Below, piece after piece: positions 27,632-35,505 of a DNA stretch of 45,147 nucleotides. Below the pieces are notes generated by a model. The model did no database searches. It saw only the letters and a program-made list of their open reading frames with translations, and was not told the DNA's origin. Position numbers and translations under genes: made by a program. Positions within the stretch are counted from its first letter, which is position 1; every line of letters begins with the position of its first letter. Location: contig JANYLK010000076.1 of the NCBI GenBank assembly GCA_025357875.1, positions 1-45,147 of the forward strand. Direction: 5' to 3'. The DNA comes from Granulicella sp. (GTDB taxonomy: Bacteria; Acidobacteriota; Terriglobia; Terriglobales; Acidobacteriaceae).

Positions 27632-28711
27632 ATGTTGAATCGTGAACACATCTATCCCGGAGACCGCATCTGCGCTGCCGTCTCCGGAGGCGCGGACTCG
27701 GTGGCGATGCTTCTGCTGCTTTACGCGGCTAACGCCTTGCCGCGAAACGCACTTGGAGTGGGACTGTCTGCGGTTCACGTTCACCATGGTCTGCGCGGTG
27801 ACGAGGCGGATGCGGACCTTGCCTTCGTGGAGACGGTTTGCGTGAGGCTCGAAGTTCCGCTTCACGTCCACCATGCCAGCGTGCCGGATCGCGTTGCGAA
27901 GGCGCGCGAGGCCGGCCAACCCGAGACGGTCGAGGAGGCCGCGCGCAATTTACGTTACGAAATATTCCGGCAACTGATCGCGGAGGGCCACGCCGACTCG
28001 ATTCTCACCGCGCACACGCTCGACGACCAGGCCGAGACGGTACTTATGAAGCTACTGCGTGGAGCCTGGACGGAGGGTCTGAGTGGCATTCATCCTGTCG
28101 TGATCGTGCCAAACGCGGCTCGCCCGGGCAAGATTCTGCGCCCGCTGCTCTCCGCCCGCCGCGCCGAACTCGAAGAATTCCTACGCAACAATAAGCAGCC
28201 GTGGCGCACCGACTCCTCGAACGTCGATGAGGCGTTTACCCGCAACCGCATTCGCCATCACTTGCTCCCAATCCTCCGCGAATACAATCCTTTGATCGAT
28301 CAGACGCTCGCGAATCTCGCCGAACTCGCCCGTGACGATGAGGCTCGCTGGCAAGTGGAACTCAGCCGCATTCTCCCCCAAATTCTGCTCCCAGGTAAGC
28401 CGGTGCGCGGCGGCGGCCGAGCAGTAAGTACCGCGCCCGGAGACTCCGGGTCCGTCGCCATCGAGATCGAACGCTTGCGCGGTTTTGATCCGGCGCTGAG
28501 GCGACGAGTCGTGCGAGGTGCCGCTCGGTCGCTCGGCGCCCGCCTCAGCTTCGACGACACCGCCCGCCTGCTGGTGCTCGCAGGTTTCGGCGCTGACCCG
28601 AGCGCCCCTGCACGCCCTAGTGCCACCCTGCATCTTCCCGCAGGCCTGCGTGGGGAGCGATCCGCCCGCGAACTTCGGCTGTACCGTGCAGACGAGCCAA
28701 AGGATACTTAG
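27632..28711 (+). CDS. tilS: tRNA(Ile)-lysidine synthase
   Basis: TilS modifies C34 of tRNA-Ile (CAU) to lysidine so that it reads AUA codons. The PP-loop motif AAVSGGADSVAMLLLL lies at residues 15-30, and VHVHHGLRGDEADADLAFV and TAHTLDDQAETVLMKLLRGA match the N-terminal catalytic domain. FTRNRIRHHLLPILREYNPL is the conserved segment before the C-terminal region. It is 359 aa, shorter than the E. coli enzyme because the C-terminal lysidine substrate-binding domains are reduced, as in many bacteria. It diverges from ispD. Confidence 0.95.
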   Translation: MLNREHIYPGDRICAAVSGGADSVAMLLLLYAANALPRNALGVGLSAVHVHHGLRGDEADADLAFVETVCVRLEVPLHVHHASVPDRVAKAREAGQPETVEEAARNLRYEIFRQLIAEGHADSILTAHTLDDQAETVLMKLLRGAWTEGLSGIHPVVIVPNAARPGKILRPLLSARRAELEEFLRNNKQPWRTDSSNVDEAFTRNRIRHHLLPILREYNPLIDQTLANLAELARDDEARWQVELSRILPQILLPGKPVRGGGRAVSTAPGDSGSVAIEIERLRGFDPALRRRVVRGAARSLGARLSFDDTARLLVLAGFGADPSAPARPSATLHLPAGLRGERSARELRLYRADEPKDT

Positions 28712-28716
28712 CGCGC

Positions 28717-28742
28717 AGTTGCATCCCACGAAAGATGCAACT
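28717..28742 (+). terminator. hairpin after tilS
   Basis: AGTTGCATC and GATGCAACT form a perfect 9-bp inverted repeat around an 8-nt loop, 5 nt after the tilS stop. No T-tract follows, so it may be an mRNA-stabilising hairpin or a weak terminator. The remainder of the 315-bp gap up to ftsH holds a possible -10 TAGAAT at 28824-28829 and no other gene that I recognise. Confidence 0.4.
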
Positions 28743-29012
28743 TCTAGGGCCACATGCTGATAGATAATGGCGACAGGTGATCTCGATTCGGATCCTGTCA
28801 CCGCTAATTTGCGCCGATCAGGTTAGAATTATGGAACCTGGGGTGAGCCCACTCGGGCCGGGATGGCGTTCGTTGCCCAACGCCCGGAACCTTTATGCAG
28901 CTATTGAGCGTCTAATGATGACAGACTGCGACACCCAGGCATTTTCGCTTGGTCCGTCTCTCGGTCGGTAAGCCGTCTGGTTGCGTTCATCAGGACGAAC
29001 CAGGCCGAAAAA

Positions 29013-29030
29013 ATGAGGAAACGCGATTGA
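29013..29030 (+). other. five-codon mini-ORF overlapping the ftsH start
   Basis: ATG AGG AAA CGC GAT TGA encodes MRKRD, and its TGA overlaps the TTG start of ftsH. The ftsH ribosome-binding sequence GAGGAAA lies inside the mini-ORF. Terminating ribosomes could therefore restart on the weak TTG. Chance occurrence is possible. Confidence 0.3.
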
Positions 29031-30943
29031 ACTCGACCGTTAAACAGGTTCTGATGTGGGTGCTGGTTATCGCCGGTGCCTTCCTCCTCTTCACTTATGT
29101 CAGCAAGGGCATGGGTGGGGCGAAGGATACGCCCGTTTCGTACAGCGACATGCTTAACAAGGCGCAGTCCGGCCAGGTGAAGGATGTGCTCATCGACGGA
29201 AATACCGTGACCGGACACTACAGCAATAATGACGCGTTCCGCACGACGAAGCCGGATAACGATCCCGAGATGTACACCATCTTCCGTGGCCACGGCGTCA
29301 ACATCTCCAACAAGGATCAGAACTCCAACGCCTGGTGGGGCCTGTTGATCCAGGTTGCGCCCTTCGCGCTTCTTCTTGGTCTGTGGTTCTTCCTGCTGCG
29401 CCAGATGCAATCGGGCGGCAATAAGGCGATGAGCTTTGGCAAGAGCCGTGCGCGTCTGCTCTCCATGCAGCAGAAGAAGATTACATTCAAGGATGTCGCT
29501 GGTGTTGATGAGGCCAAGGAGGAGCTCAAGGAAATCATTGAGTTCCTGCGCGAGGCACAAAAGTTCCAGCGTCTCGGCGGCCGCATTCCCAAGGGCGTCC
29601 TGCTCGTCGGGCCTCCGGGAACTGGCAAAACTCTGCTTGCCCGCGCAGTAGCTGGCGAAGCAAATGTCCCGTTCTTCTCCATCTCCGGTTCAGATTTCGT
29701 TGAAATGTTCGTTGGCGTCGGCGCATCACGCGTCCGCGACTTGTTCGAGCAAGGCAAGAAGAACGCACCCTGCATTATTTTCATCGACGAAATCGACGCC
29801 GTAGGCCGGCACCGCGGCGCAGGCCTCGGCGGCGGACACGACGAGCGCGAGCAAACCCTCAACCAGCTTCTGGTTGAGATGGATGGCTTTGAATCCAACG
29901 ACGGCGTGATTCTGATCGCAGCCACCAATCGTCCTGACGTACTCGACCCGGCGCTGCTTCGCCCCGGCCGCTTCGATCGCCGAGTCATCGTCGATCGCCC
30001 TGACATCCGCGGTCGCGAGGAGGTTCTCCGCGTTCACTCGCGGAAGGTTCCCATGGCCGAAGACGTCAACCTCAATATCCTCGCTCGCGGCACCCCGGGT
30101 TTCTCCGGCGCCGATCTCGCGAACATGGTGAACGAGGCTGCCCTCACTGCCGCGCGCTTTAATCGCAAATCGGTCCACATGTACGACTTTGAAGTCGCGA
30201 AGGACAAGGTCCTCATGGGCGCGGAGCGGAAGTCCATGCTGCTTTCCGACGACGACAAGCGTGATACCGCCTACCACGAGGCTGGTCACGTTCTGGTTGC
30301 CGCCAAGCGTCAGCATTCGGACCCGCTGCACAAGGTCACCATCATTCCCCGCGGTATGGCGTTGGGTGTGACTATGCACCTGCCAGAGGAAGATAAGCAC
30401 ACGGTGACCAAGGATTATCTTGACACGCAGCTCGCGATCTTGATGGGCGGACGCTGCGCCGAAGAGATCTTTATGCATCGCAAGACCACCGGAGCCGGCA
30501 ACGATATCGTTCGCGCCACCGAGCTCGCCCGCAAGATGGTCTGCGAGTACGGCATGAGCGACCTTGGTCCTCTAACCTACGGCAAGAAGGAGCAGGAAGT
30601 CTTCCTGGGCCGTGACATTGGCCAGTCTCGCGACTACTCCGACGACACCGCAAAGCAGATCGATGTCGCTGTCCGTGGATTCGTCGACGAGGGTTATAAA
30701 TCGGCCTACCAGATTCTCGAAGCTAACGGCGACATCATGCATCGGATGGCGGCTGCCCTGCTCGAACGAGAGACGCTGGATAAGGTTGAGATCGACCTGA
30801 TCATTGCCGGCCAGGAACTGCCGCCGTTCAAGTCTCCTCTAGCGTTTGCAGATCCGGGCCCTGGCGATGGACAGAAAGTCGTGAAGCCTGAGGGCGGCGG
30901 TCGCAAACCCGGATTTCCGGAAGGACAGCCCTCCCCGGCGTAA
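29027..30943 (+). CDS. ftsH: ATP-dependent zinc metalloprotease FtsH
   Basis: FtsH is the membrane-anchored AAA+ protease that degrades misfolded membrane proteins and regulators such as LpxC in many bacteria. The TTG at 29027 is chosen because it gives [20 protein letters not shown], a start I recall for FtsH of this group, and GAGGAAA lies at the right distance. Two membrane helices (about residues 8-24 and 103-124) flank a periplasmic domain. Walker A GPPGTGKT is at about 195-202, Walker [12 protein letters not shown] at about 250, the second region of homology is [13 protein letters not shown], and the zinc site HEAGH is at 417-421. 638 aa, normal length. A strong terminator follows. Confidence 0.97.
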   Translation: MNSTVKQVLMWVLVIAGAFLLFTYVSKGMGGAKDTPVSYSDMLNKAQSGQVKDVLIDGNTVTGHYSNNDAFRTTKPDNDPEMYTIFRGHGVNISNKDQNSNAWWGLLIQVAPFALLLGLWFFLLRQMQSGGNKAMSFGKSRARLLSMQQKKITFKDVAGVDEAKEELKEIIEFLREAQKFQRLGGRIPKGVLLVGPPGTGKTLLARAVAGEANVPFFSISGSDFVEMFVGVGASRVRDLFEQGKKNAPCIIFIDEIDAVGRHRGAGLGGGHDEREQTLNQLLVEMDGFESNDGVILIAATNRPDVLDPALLRPGRFDRRVIVDRPDIRGREEVLRVHSRKVPMAEDVNLNILARGTPGFSGADLANMVNEAALTAARFNRKSVHMYDFEVAKDKVLMGAERKSMLLSDDDKRDTAYHEAGHVLVAAKRQHSDPLHKVTIIPRGMALGVTMHLPEEDKHTVTKDYLDTQLAILMGGRCAEEIFMHRKTTGAGNDIVRATELARKMVCEYGMSDLGPLTYGKKEQEVFLGRDIGQSRDYSDDTAKQIDVAVRGFVDEGYKSAYQILEANGDIMHRMAAALLERETLDKVEIDLIIAGQELPPFKSPLAFADPGPGDGQKVVKPEGGGRKPGFPEGQPSPA

Positions 30944-30957
30944 CCTATTTTTTACCT

Positions 30958-30995
30958 AAATATGAGGCGACCTTCGGGTCGCCTCATATTTTTTT
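30958..30995 (+). terminator. strong Rho-independent terminator of ftsH
   Basis: A perfect 15-bp stem (AAATATGAGGCGACC with its complement) closed by a TTCG tetraloop and followed by a run of T residues. It begins 15 nt after the ftsH stop. Confidence 0.95.
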
Positions 30996-31030
30996 AACTT
31001 GTGCCCCCCGATGTTGAGGACTGACTGACT

Positions 31031-31387
31031 ATGCAGACCCGACCCGCACTCCTGCTTCGTATCGAGGAAGCCGGACTGCTCGCCGGTGCCGTTCTCCTTT
31101 ATTCCCACTTCCACTTCAGTTGGCTGCTCTTCGCCGTGCTGTTTCTCGCCCCGGATCTCTTCATGCTTGGCTATCTCCTGGACCCGCGCATCGGGTTGGC
31201 GCTCTATAACCTCGGTTACACGTTAAAGTACCGATCATCCTGTTCATCACTTGGCTAAATCGCAAACTGGCTGCGGCTGCCGGCGACCGCGATCATTTGG
31301 GCGGCCCACATCGCGTTTGACCGCCTTCTCGGCTACGGGTTAAATCCGGCACACTTTAAAGACACTCACCTGCAGCACATTCCCTGA
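31031..31387 (+). pseudogene. disrupted DUF4260-family membrane protein
   Basis: The first frame reads MQTRPALLLRIEEAGLLAGA, then FAPDLFMLGYLLDPRIGLAL in outline and YNLGYTLK, as in DUF4260 proteins (small four-helix membrane proteins). It stops at TAA 31256-31258. The same frame after the stop encodes the typical family C-terminus, LRLPATAIIWAAHIAFDRLL then GYGLNPAHFKDTHL, to the TGA at 31387. Between them the hydrophobic family segment VPIILFITWLN is found in the frame starting one base earlier (31228 onward). Two compensating single-base shifts, at about 31222-31228 and 31258-31275, would explain the pattern. Sequencing error is an alternative. Confidence 0.75.
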
Positions 31388-31408
31388 GTGCGACAATAGA
31401 TACAACGC

Positions 31409-31972
31409 ATGCGCCTTCTACCGCTCTACGCTGCTCCTCGCACCTCGCCGCTCACTCTGCTCTCTTGTTGTCTAGCCGTCATGAGTCTAGTGCTGGTCGC
31501 TGGTTGCGGATACCACACGGTCGGCTCGGCCACGCACATTCCTGCTAATGTCCGGACTGTCGCTGTGCCTGTCTTCGCGACGCAGGCACAGGCTTATCAT
31601 ACCGAGATGGCGTTGACCCAGGCAGTCATCCGCGAACTAAACACGCGCACGAAGTATCGCGTTCTCACCAGCGCCTCCACCGACGCCGACGCAGTCCTTA
31701 GCGGCACTGTACTTACGCAGACCTCCATTCCGCTTACTTACGACTCCACCAGCGGCGAAACCTCCAGTTATCTCGTCACCATCACGGCCAAGGTGATGTT
31801 GGCCGCGCGCGACGGCCACGTCCTCTATCAGAACGACGCCTTCTCTTACCGCGAGCAGTACCAATCCACGCAGGATCTAGGCGGCTCTATCCGCGAGGAT
31901 CCCGCCGCCGTCAACCGTCTTTCCCGCGATTTCGCGCAGGCCCTGATCGGCGATATGCTGGAGTCGTTCTGA
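31409..31972 (+). CDS. lptE: LptE-like LPS-assembly lipoprotein
   Basis: A 187-aa outer-membrane lipoprotein. LptE plugs the LptD barrel that inserts LPS in the outer membrane. The signal peptide ends in the lipobox LVAGCGYHTVG (Cys at about residue 33). The GYHTVGSATHIPANVRTVAV start and the TEMALTQAVIRELNTRTKYR helix are typical of the LptE (DUF4136-like LptE/RlpB) family. The next gene's ATG overlaps its stop (TGATG). Its position upstream of holA is the same as the known lptE-holA order in other Gram-negative bacteria. Confidence 0.9.
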   Translation: MRLLPLYAAPRTSPLTLLSCCLAVMSLVLVAGCGYHTVGSATHIPANVRTVAVPVFATQAQAYHTEMALTQAVIRELNTRTKYRVLTSASTDADAVLSGTVLTQTSIPLTYDSTSGETSSYLVTITAKVMLAARDGHVLYQNDAFSYREQYQSTQDLGGSIREDPAAVNRLSRDFAQALIGDMLESF

Positions 31973-32238
31973 TGCATCTCCTCACGATAAAATTTTGCCT
32001 TAAGCTTTCGTTTGCCACAGGTGTCGTTATCTCTGGAATCGGCGTCGTTGGAATGCTTACACCGTTGGTTCATCTCATGTATCCCGGCATGTATCCGGTG
32101 CGGAACGCAATGGAGGGATTAGGTATCCTCTCGTTGGTGATTGCACTGCCACTCTACGTGATTGTTTTCGGGGTGATCAGCTTTGCAGTCGTGAGCATCG
32201 GTGGTCGACTCCGCTGCCGCAAGATTGAGGCACTTTGA
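31972..32238 (+). CDS. small two-helix membrane protein between lptE and holA
   Basis: An 88-aa protein with two membrane helices (SFATGVVISGIGVVGMLTPL and GLGILSLVIALPLYVIVFGV) and a basic tail, GGRLRCRKIEAL. Both ends overlap neighbours by one base (TGATG), so it is translated together with lptE and holA. I do not recognise the family. A role in membrane biogenesis is only suggested by location. Confidence 0.6.
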   Translation: MHLLTIKFCLKLSFATGVVISGIGVVGMLTPLVHLMYPGMYPVRNAMEGLGILSLVIALPLYVIVFGVISFAVVSIGGRLRCRKIEAL

Positions 32239-33539
32239 TGGCGCTCAAGAGTTTCGCCTCGACAGACCGCTTCCTCACCGAGATCACTTCGCCAGCAACG
32301 CTTCGCCCGGGCTACGTCCTGCTTGGCGATGAGGCGTTCCTTTACCAGCGTTGTCGGCAGGGTGTGCTCGCGGCACTGGCGCCTGAAGACAGCCGCGATT
32401 TTTCGTTGCATGATTTAGACCTCGCCGAAACCAGCATCTTCGAAGTCCTCGACCGAGCGCAGACGCCGTCGCTGATGGCGCCCTTCCAGGTACTCTTCGT
32501 GCGTGGCCTCAAAAATCTCTACGGACGCGGTAGCAAGAAAGCTGAATTCGAGGCCATCGACGCCTACTTCCGATCGCCAAACCCACAAGCGTTGCTATTA
32601 TTTGTCGCCGACCACCTCCGCATCCCCACCGACCTGCGCAAGATGGATTACCAGGATAAAGAGCGCTACGACCGTATCCGCGAGACGCTGGGCGACTGGT
32701 GTGGCTTTGTCGAACTAGCCCGCGTCGAAGAGTCCGACGCCATCAAGTGGGTCATCGCAAGCGCCGATGCGCGCAGCATAAAATTTGATCCCGATGCGGC
32801 CCGCGAACTGGTCGACGCGCTCGGCGCCGACATGATGCTGGTCGCCAGCGAACTGGAAAAGCTCTGCCTCTACGTCTCCGCACCACCCTCAACTTCTTCT
32901 GCCGCGCCCACATCGTCTGTCCCGCCGCCCACATCATCAGACACACCGCCCACAACGTCTGTCCCACCGCCCACATCGTCTGTCATTCTGAGCGCAGCGA
33001 AGAACCCCCGCATTTTGCCCGAAGCCGCACCAGAGTCCCTCGCCCGCAACCACATCACCCTCGGCGAGGTAGAGACCATGGTCCTCGCCGCCAAGCAGCG
33101 CTCCCTATACGAGCTCACCGACGCCATCTCGCAACGCGATCGCACCCGCGCACTGCTCCTGCTCCACGGCCTGCTCAACGCCTCCGACGGTGGCGAAGAT
33201 GCGGCCATTGGGCACCTCTACATGCTCGCCCGCACCTTCCGCCAGATGCTCATCATCCTCGAGAAAAATGTGCGCGACTCCCGCGCTATCTGGGCTGTCC
33301 TTTGGCAAGGCTTCCGCATGCCGCCGTTCGCCGCCGAAGATCTCATCCGCCAGGCACGCCGCTACAAATCCCGCCGCGACCTTACCCGCGCCCTCCGCCT
33401 GGTCGCCCGAGCCGACCTCGAACTCCGCAGCTCCCCCGCCAACAAACTCCTAGTCCTCGAACGCCTCATCCTCGCCCTGGCCACCGAACCCACCCACCCC
33501 ACCTACACCCCCATCCACCAGTTCGCCATGGAATTGTAG
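32238..33539 (+). CDS. holA: DNA polymerase III delta subunit
   Basis: HolA opens the beta clamp as part of the clamp loader. The 433-aa protein contains GYVLLGDEAFLYQRCRQGVL at the start, the FQVLFVRGLKNLYG region, and AARELVDALGADMMLVASEL followed by EKLCLYV, then the C-terminal collar domain. Most HolA proteins have about 330-350 residues. The surplus here is a Pro/Ser/Thr-rich insertion at about residues 215-265, made of 21-bp tandem repeats joined to a dispersed repeat (VILSAAKNPRIL). The ATG at 32238 overlaps the previous stop. Confidence 0.93.
   Translation: MALKSFASTDRFLTEITSPATLRPGYVLLGDEAFLYQRCRQGVLAALAPEDSRDFSLHDLDLAETSIFEVLDRAQTPSLMAPFQVLFVRGLKNLYGRGSKKAEFEAIDAYFRSPNPQALLLFVADHLRIPTDLRKMDYQDKERYDRIRETLGDWCGFVELARVEESDAIKWVIASADARSIKFDPDAARELVDALGADMMLVASELEKLCLYVSAPPSTSSAAPTSSVPPPTSSDTPPTTSVPPPTSSVILSAAKNPRILPEAAPESLARNHITLGEVETMVLAAKQRSLYELTDAISQRDRTRALLLLHGLLNASDGGEDAAIGHLYMLARTFRQMLIILEKNVRDSRAIWAVLWQGFRMPPFAAEDLIRQARRYKSRRDLTRALRLVARADLELRSSPANKLLVLERLILALATEPTHPTYTPIHQFAMEL
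32905..32988 (+). repeat. four 21-bp tandem repeats inside holA
   Basis: Four head-to-tail units of 21 bp start CGCCCACA at 32905, 32926, 32947 and 32968. They encode variants of the heptapeptide PTSSVPP (PTSSDTP, PTTSVPP, PTSSVIL). The fourth unit runs directly into the dispersed GTCATTC repeat. Confidence 0.9.
32982..33005 (+). repeat. dispersed GTCATTC repeat inside holA
   Basis: GTCATTCTGAGCG then CAGCGAAGAAC, sense to holA and translated VILSAAKN. It matches the recG copy at 22 of 24 positions. Confidence 0.78.
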
Positions 33540-33668
33540 CTTCTTGCTGCAGAAGCAAGACTATGCTGGTCTGATCATTCGCAAGGGCCTCTCACTTACC
33601 GTAATCAAATAGTCCGCCGAGGGCTACTTCGACCATCTTCTTCTCGAGAGCGATCGGTTGACTTCAGT

Positions 33669-34006
33669 ATGTCCGAACTGGTACCTTTCGTGCTGACGCT
33701 GATCAGTCAAAAACGCGAGTCAAATGTAGTCTCTGCTCTTACGGCCCGTGCCAACTTTGGCAAACTGCTCACGCGCGTCGGCGAGGAACATCAATCGCTG
33801 ATCATCGAAAAGCGCGGCACACCCCGTGCCATTCTCCTCAGTATCCATGACTATGTGAGGCTCGCCGCGCTAGAGCCGAGGTCCTGTGCCTCATCGGAGA
33901 AGAAGCAAAACGGAACGGCACCTCCCAACTCACCTCTCGGGTGATTGACCAGATCATTCGCGCTACCCGTGCGGCCCGGCGAACGGGGAAGAATAAATCA
34001 GCCTGA
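33669..34006 (+). pseudogene. frameshifted Phd/YefM-type antitoxin
   Basis: The frame begins MSELVPFVLT and carries a clear Phd/YefM core, NVVSALTARANFGKLLTRVG followed by RGTPRAILLSIHDYVRLAAL. From about 33876 it leaves the family and stops at 33944. The frame one base back continues EVLCLIGEEAKRNGTSQ and RVIDQIIRATRAARR to a TGA at 34004-34006. That TGA overlaps the ATG of the PIN gene, as expected for an antitoxin-toxin pair. Loss of one base between 33875 and 33878 (CCGGAG to CCGAG) explains it. Sequencing error cannot be ruled out. Confidence 0.75.
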
Positions 34007-34428
34007 TGCTTCCGCTCCGGCTTGTGCTGGATACCAACATCCTCGTCTCTGCCGCCCTCAAACCCGACAGCCTCCAGCGCACTGCGCTGACCTTGGCAAC
34101 CACCAAGCCAGGCCGGCTGTACGTTTCGCAGCCCATTCTTGATGAATATTCTGAGGTTCTTGCCCGCCCCGAGCTCGGTATCCTAAAAGGTCTGCGCCTC
34201 CAACTCATCCAACTCATCAGGGACCGCAGCCATCTCGTCGTTCCGTCTCGCACGCTGAGCGTCACCAGCGACGCCAATGACAACATCTTCCTCGAATGCG
34301 CCGATACTGCCCGCGCCGATTATCTGATTACCGGCAATCAGCGCCATTTTCCGGCCTCTTGAAAGCAGACCAAAGTCATAACATCGCGCAAATTTGCCAC
34401 CCTCGTCGCCCCACACCTCATTGGGTGA
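34006..34428 (+). pseudogene. PIN-domain toxin (COG1569 type) with premature stop
   Basis: MLPLRLVLDTNILVSAALKP is the PIN start with its first catalytic Asp. YVSQPILDEYSEVLARPEL and DANDNIFLECADTARADYLI with TGNQRHFPAS follow. The family normally continues FP..W.....I.TPREF. Here the codon after FPAS is TGA (34360-34362), and the same frame continues KQTKVITSRKFATLVAPHL to a TGA at 34426-34428. A single TGG to TGA change of the conserved Trp would explain the truncation, leaving 118 aa. The toxin and its antitoxin both appear damaged. Confidence 0.78.
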
Positions 34429-34476
34429 AGGTCAGAAAATGACTGGCAGAGGGTGAAATGATCCAAGCTCCGACGC

Positions 34477-34935
34477 TTATTCCGTGATCACCCGATCCGC
34501 CCACTCAACCAGCGACACGAAGATTGTCGGGTTACCAAACTTCGCTCCATAATTAAGTAAATCCGCTTCGGTCACGCCTCTGGCACGGGAGCACGCTCCA
34601 CACGCGTAGATCTGGATGTGCTTCGCAGCGAGTTTATCCAGGGTCTCGCCCACCGGCGGCCATCCGACCGGGGTGACCGCGTTTGCCAGCGTCTTGCGCA
34701 TCAGTCCAACCGCCTCTTCCAGCAGGAAAATCTGCACCTCATGTCCGGCTTCCGCAAGGGCTAACCCATGCAAAAAAGGGAATGCTGCTTTGGTCGGATC
34801 ATCGGAGCCCCATGCGCTCTTCATCAAAACCTTGAGCGACTTGTGCGTGGCCTGCCCCTCGAGAGAACCACCAGCCATAACGAAAGGTGCAGCCGCCAAT
34901 TGCGCCAATCGAGACATAAAGAGTCGACGTATCAT
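34477..34935 (-). CDS. exported DsrE/DsrF-like sulfur-relay-fold protein
   Basis: A 152-aa protein. The first roughly 30 residues (LAQLAAAPFVMAGGSLEGQA) look like an export signal. The rest is a DsrE-type fold: KVLMKSAWGSDDPTKAAFPF, GLALAEAGHEVQIFLLEEAV, KHIQIYACGACSRARGV with two cysteines, and GNPTIFVSLVEWADRV. DsrE-like proteins bind or transfer sulfane sulfur through a conserved Cys, here probably in ACGACSRA. GAGGAGAG precedes the ATG at 34935. No other sulfur genes are adjacent. Confidence 0.75.
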   Translation of the reverse strand: MIRRLFMSRLAQLAAAPFVMAGGSLEGQATHKSLKVLMKSAWGSDDPTKAAFPFLHGLALAEAGHEVQIFLLEEAVGLMRKTLANAVTPVGWPPVGETLDKLAAKHIQIYACGACSRARGVTEADLLNYGAKFGNPTIFVSLVEWADRVITE

Positions 34936-35130
34936 GAGCTCTCCTCAGTTCAAAGAATCTTAAATTCAATCCTCGTCGACATCCCGAAGAAGTGATGTTA
35001 AGGCCTTGCCAACATCGCATGTCAAGCCCCGATATCTCAATCGACGATCGCGCAGAAGATTGAGACGCGCGCCCCAAATCTCGATTCTGAGATGTGGGCA
35101 TCGTCCAATGGGCGACTGAGCACCGCACGC

Positions 35131-35502
35131 CTAAAACAACTTCATTGGATATCCAGCAAGCCGACGATCCGTTGTCACCAGCACCATCTGCTCCACAATC
35201 GCATGCGCCAGCAGCATTCGGTCGAACGGGTCGCAGTGCAACAACGGCAATCCGCCAGCATACTCCGCATGGGCAAAGGTAATCGGCAACTCAAGGAATC
35301 CAAACTGTATTCGTTGCTCTGAAATCGGCATCGAAAAAACGAGTTTCCCCTTGCTCTGCTTGATACCCAACTCCCAAGCCGTCGCAGCGCTCACGAAAAC
35401 CTCGTTTGCGCGGTCGGCAATGAGGTCTCGTTGGAACGCGGGAACAAGGCTGGGATCAGAATCCAGGCGAAGCAAAATATGGGAGTCGAGCAGCAAACGC
35501 AT
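35131..35502 (-). CDS. VapC-type PIN-domain toxin (intact)
   Basis: A 123-aa ribonuclease toxin of the PIN fold. The start LLLDSHILLRLDSD carries the first Asp, followed by SAATAWELGIKQSKGKL (the Glu-containing motif), and PLLHCDPFDRMLLAHAIVEQ with the acidic pair, then VLVTTDRRLAGYP. The set corresponds to the Sll0205-type PIN group. The ATG lies 3 nt after the stop of the antitoxin gene. All catalytic acids appear present. Confidence 0.9.
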   Translation of the reverse strand: MRLLLDSHILLRLDSDPSLVPAFQRDLIADRANEVFVSAATAWELGIKQSKGKLVFSMPISEQRIQFGFLELPITFAHAEYAGGLPLLHCDPFDRMLLAHAIVEQMVLVTTDRRLAGYPMKLF

Positions 35503-35505
35503 TGC

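Noticed and set aside
34360-34362. TGA in the PIN toxin as a selenocysteine codon
   Set aside because: The position is a conserved Trp in the family, and no SECIS-like hairpin follows directly. A nonsense mutation is simpler.
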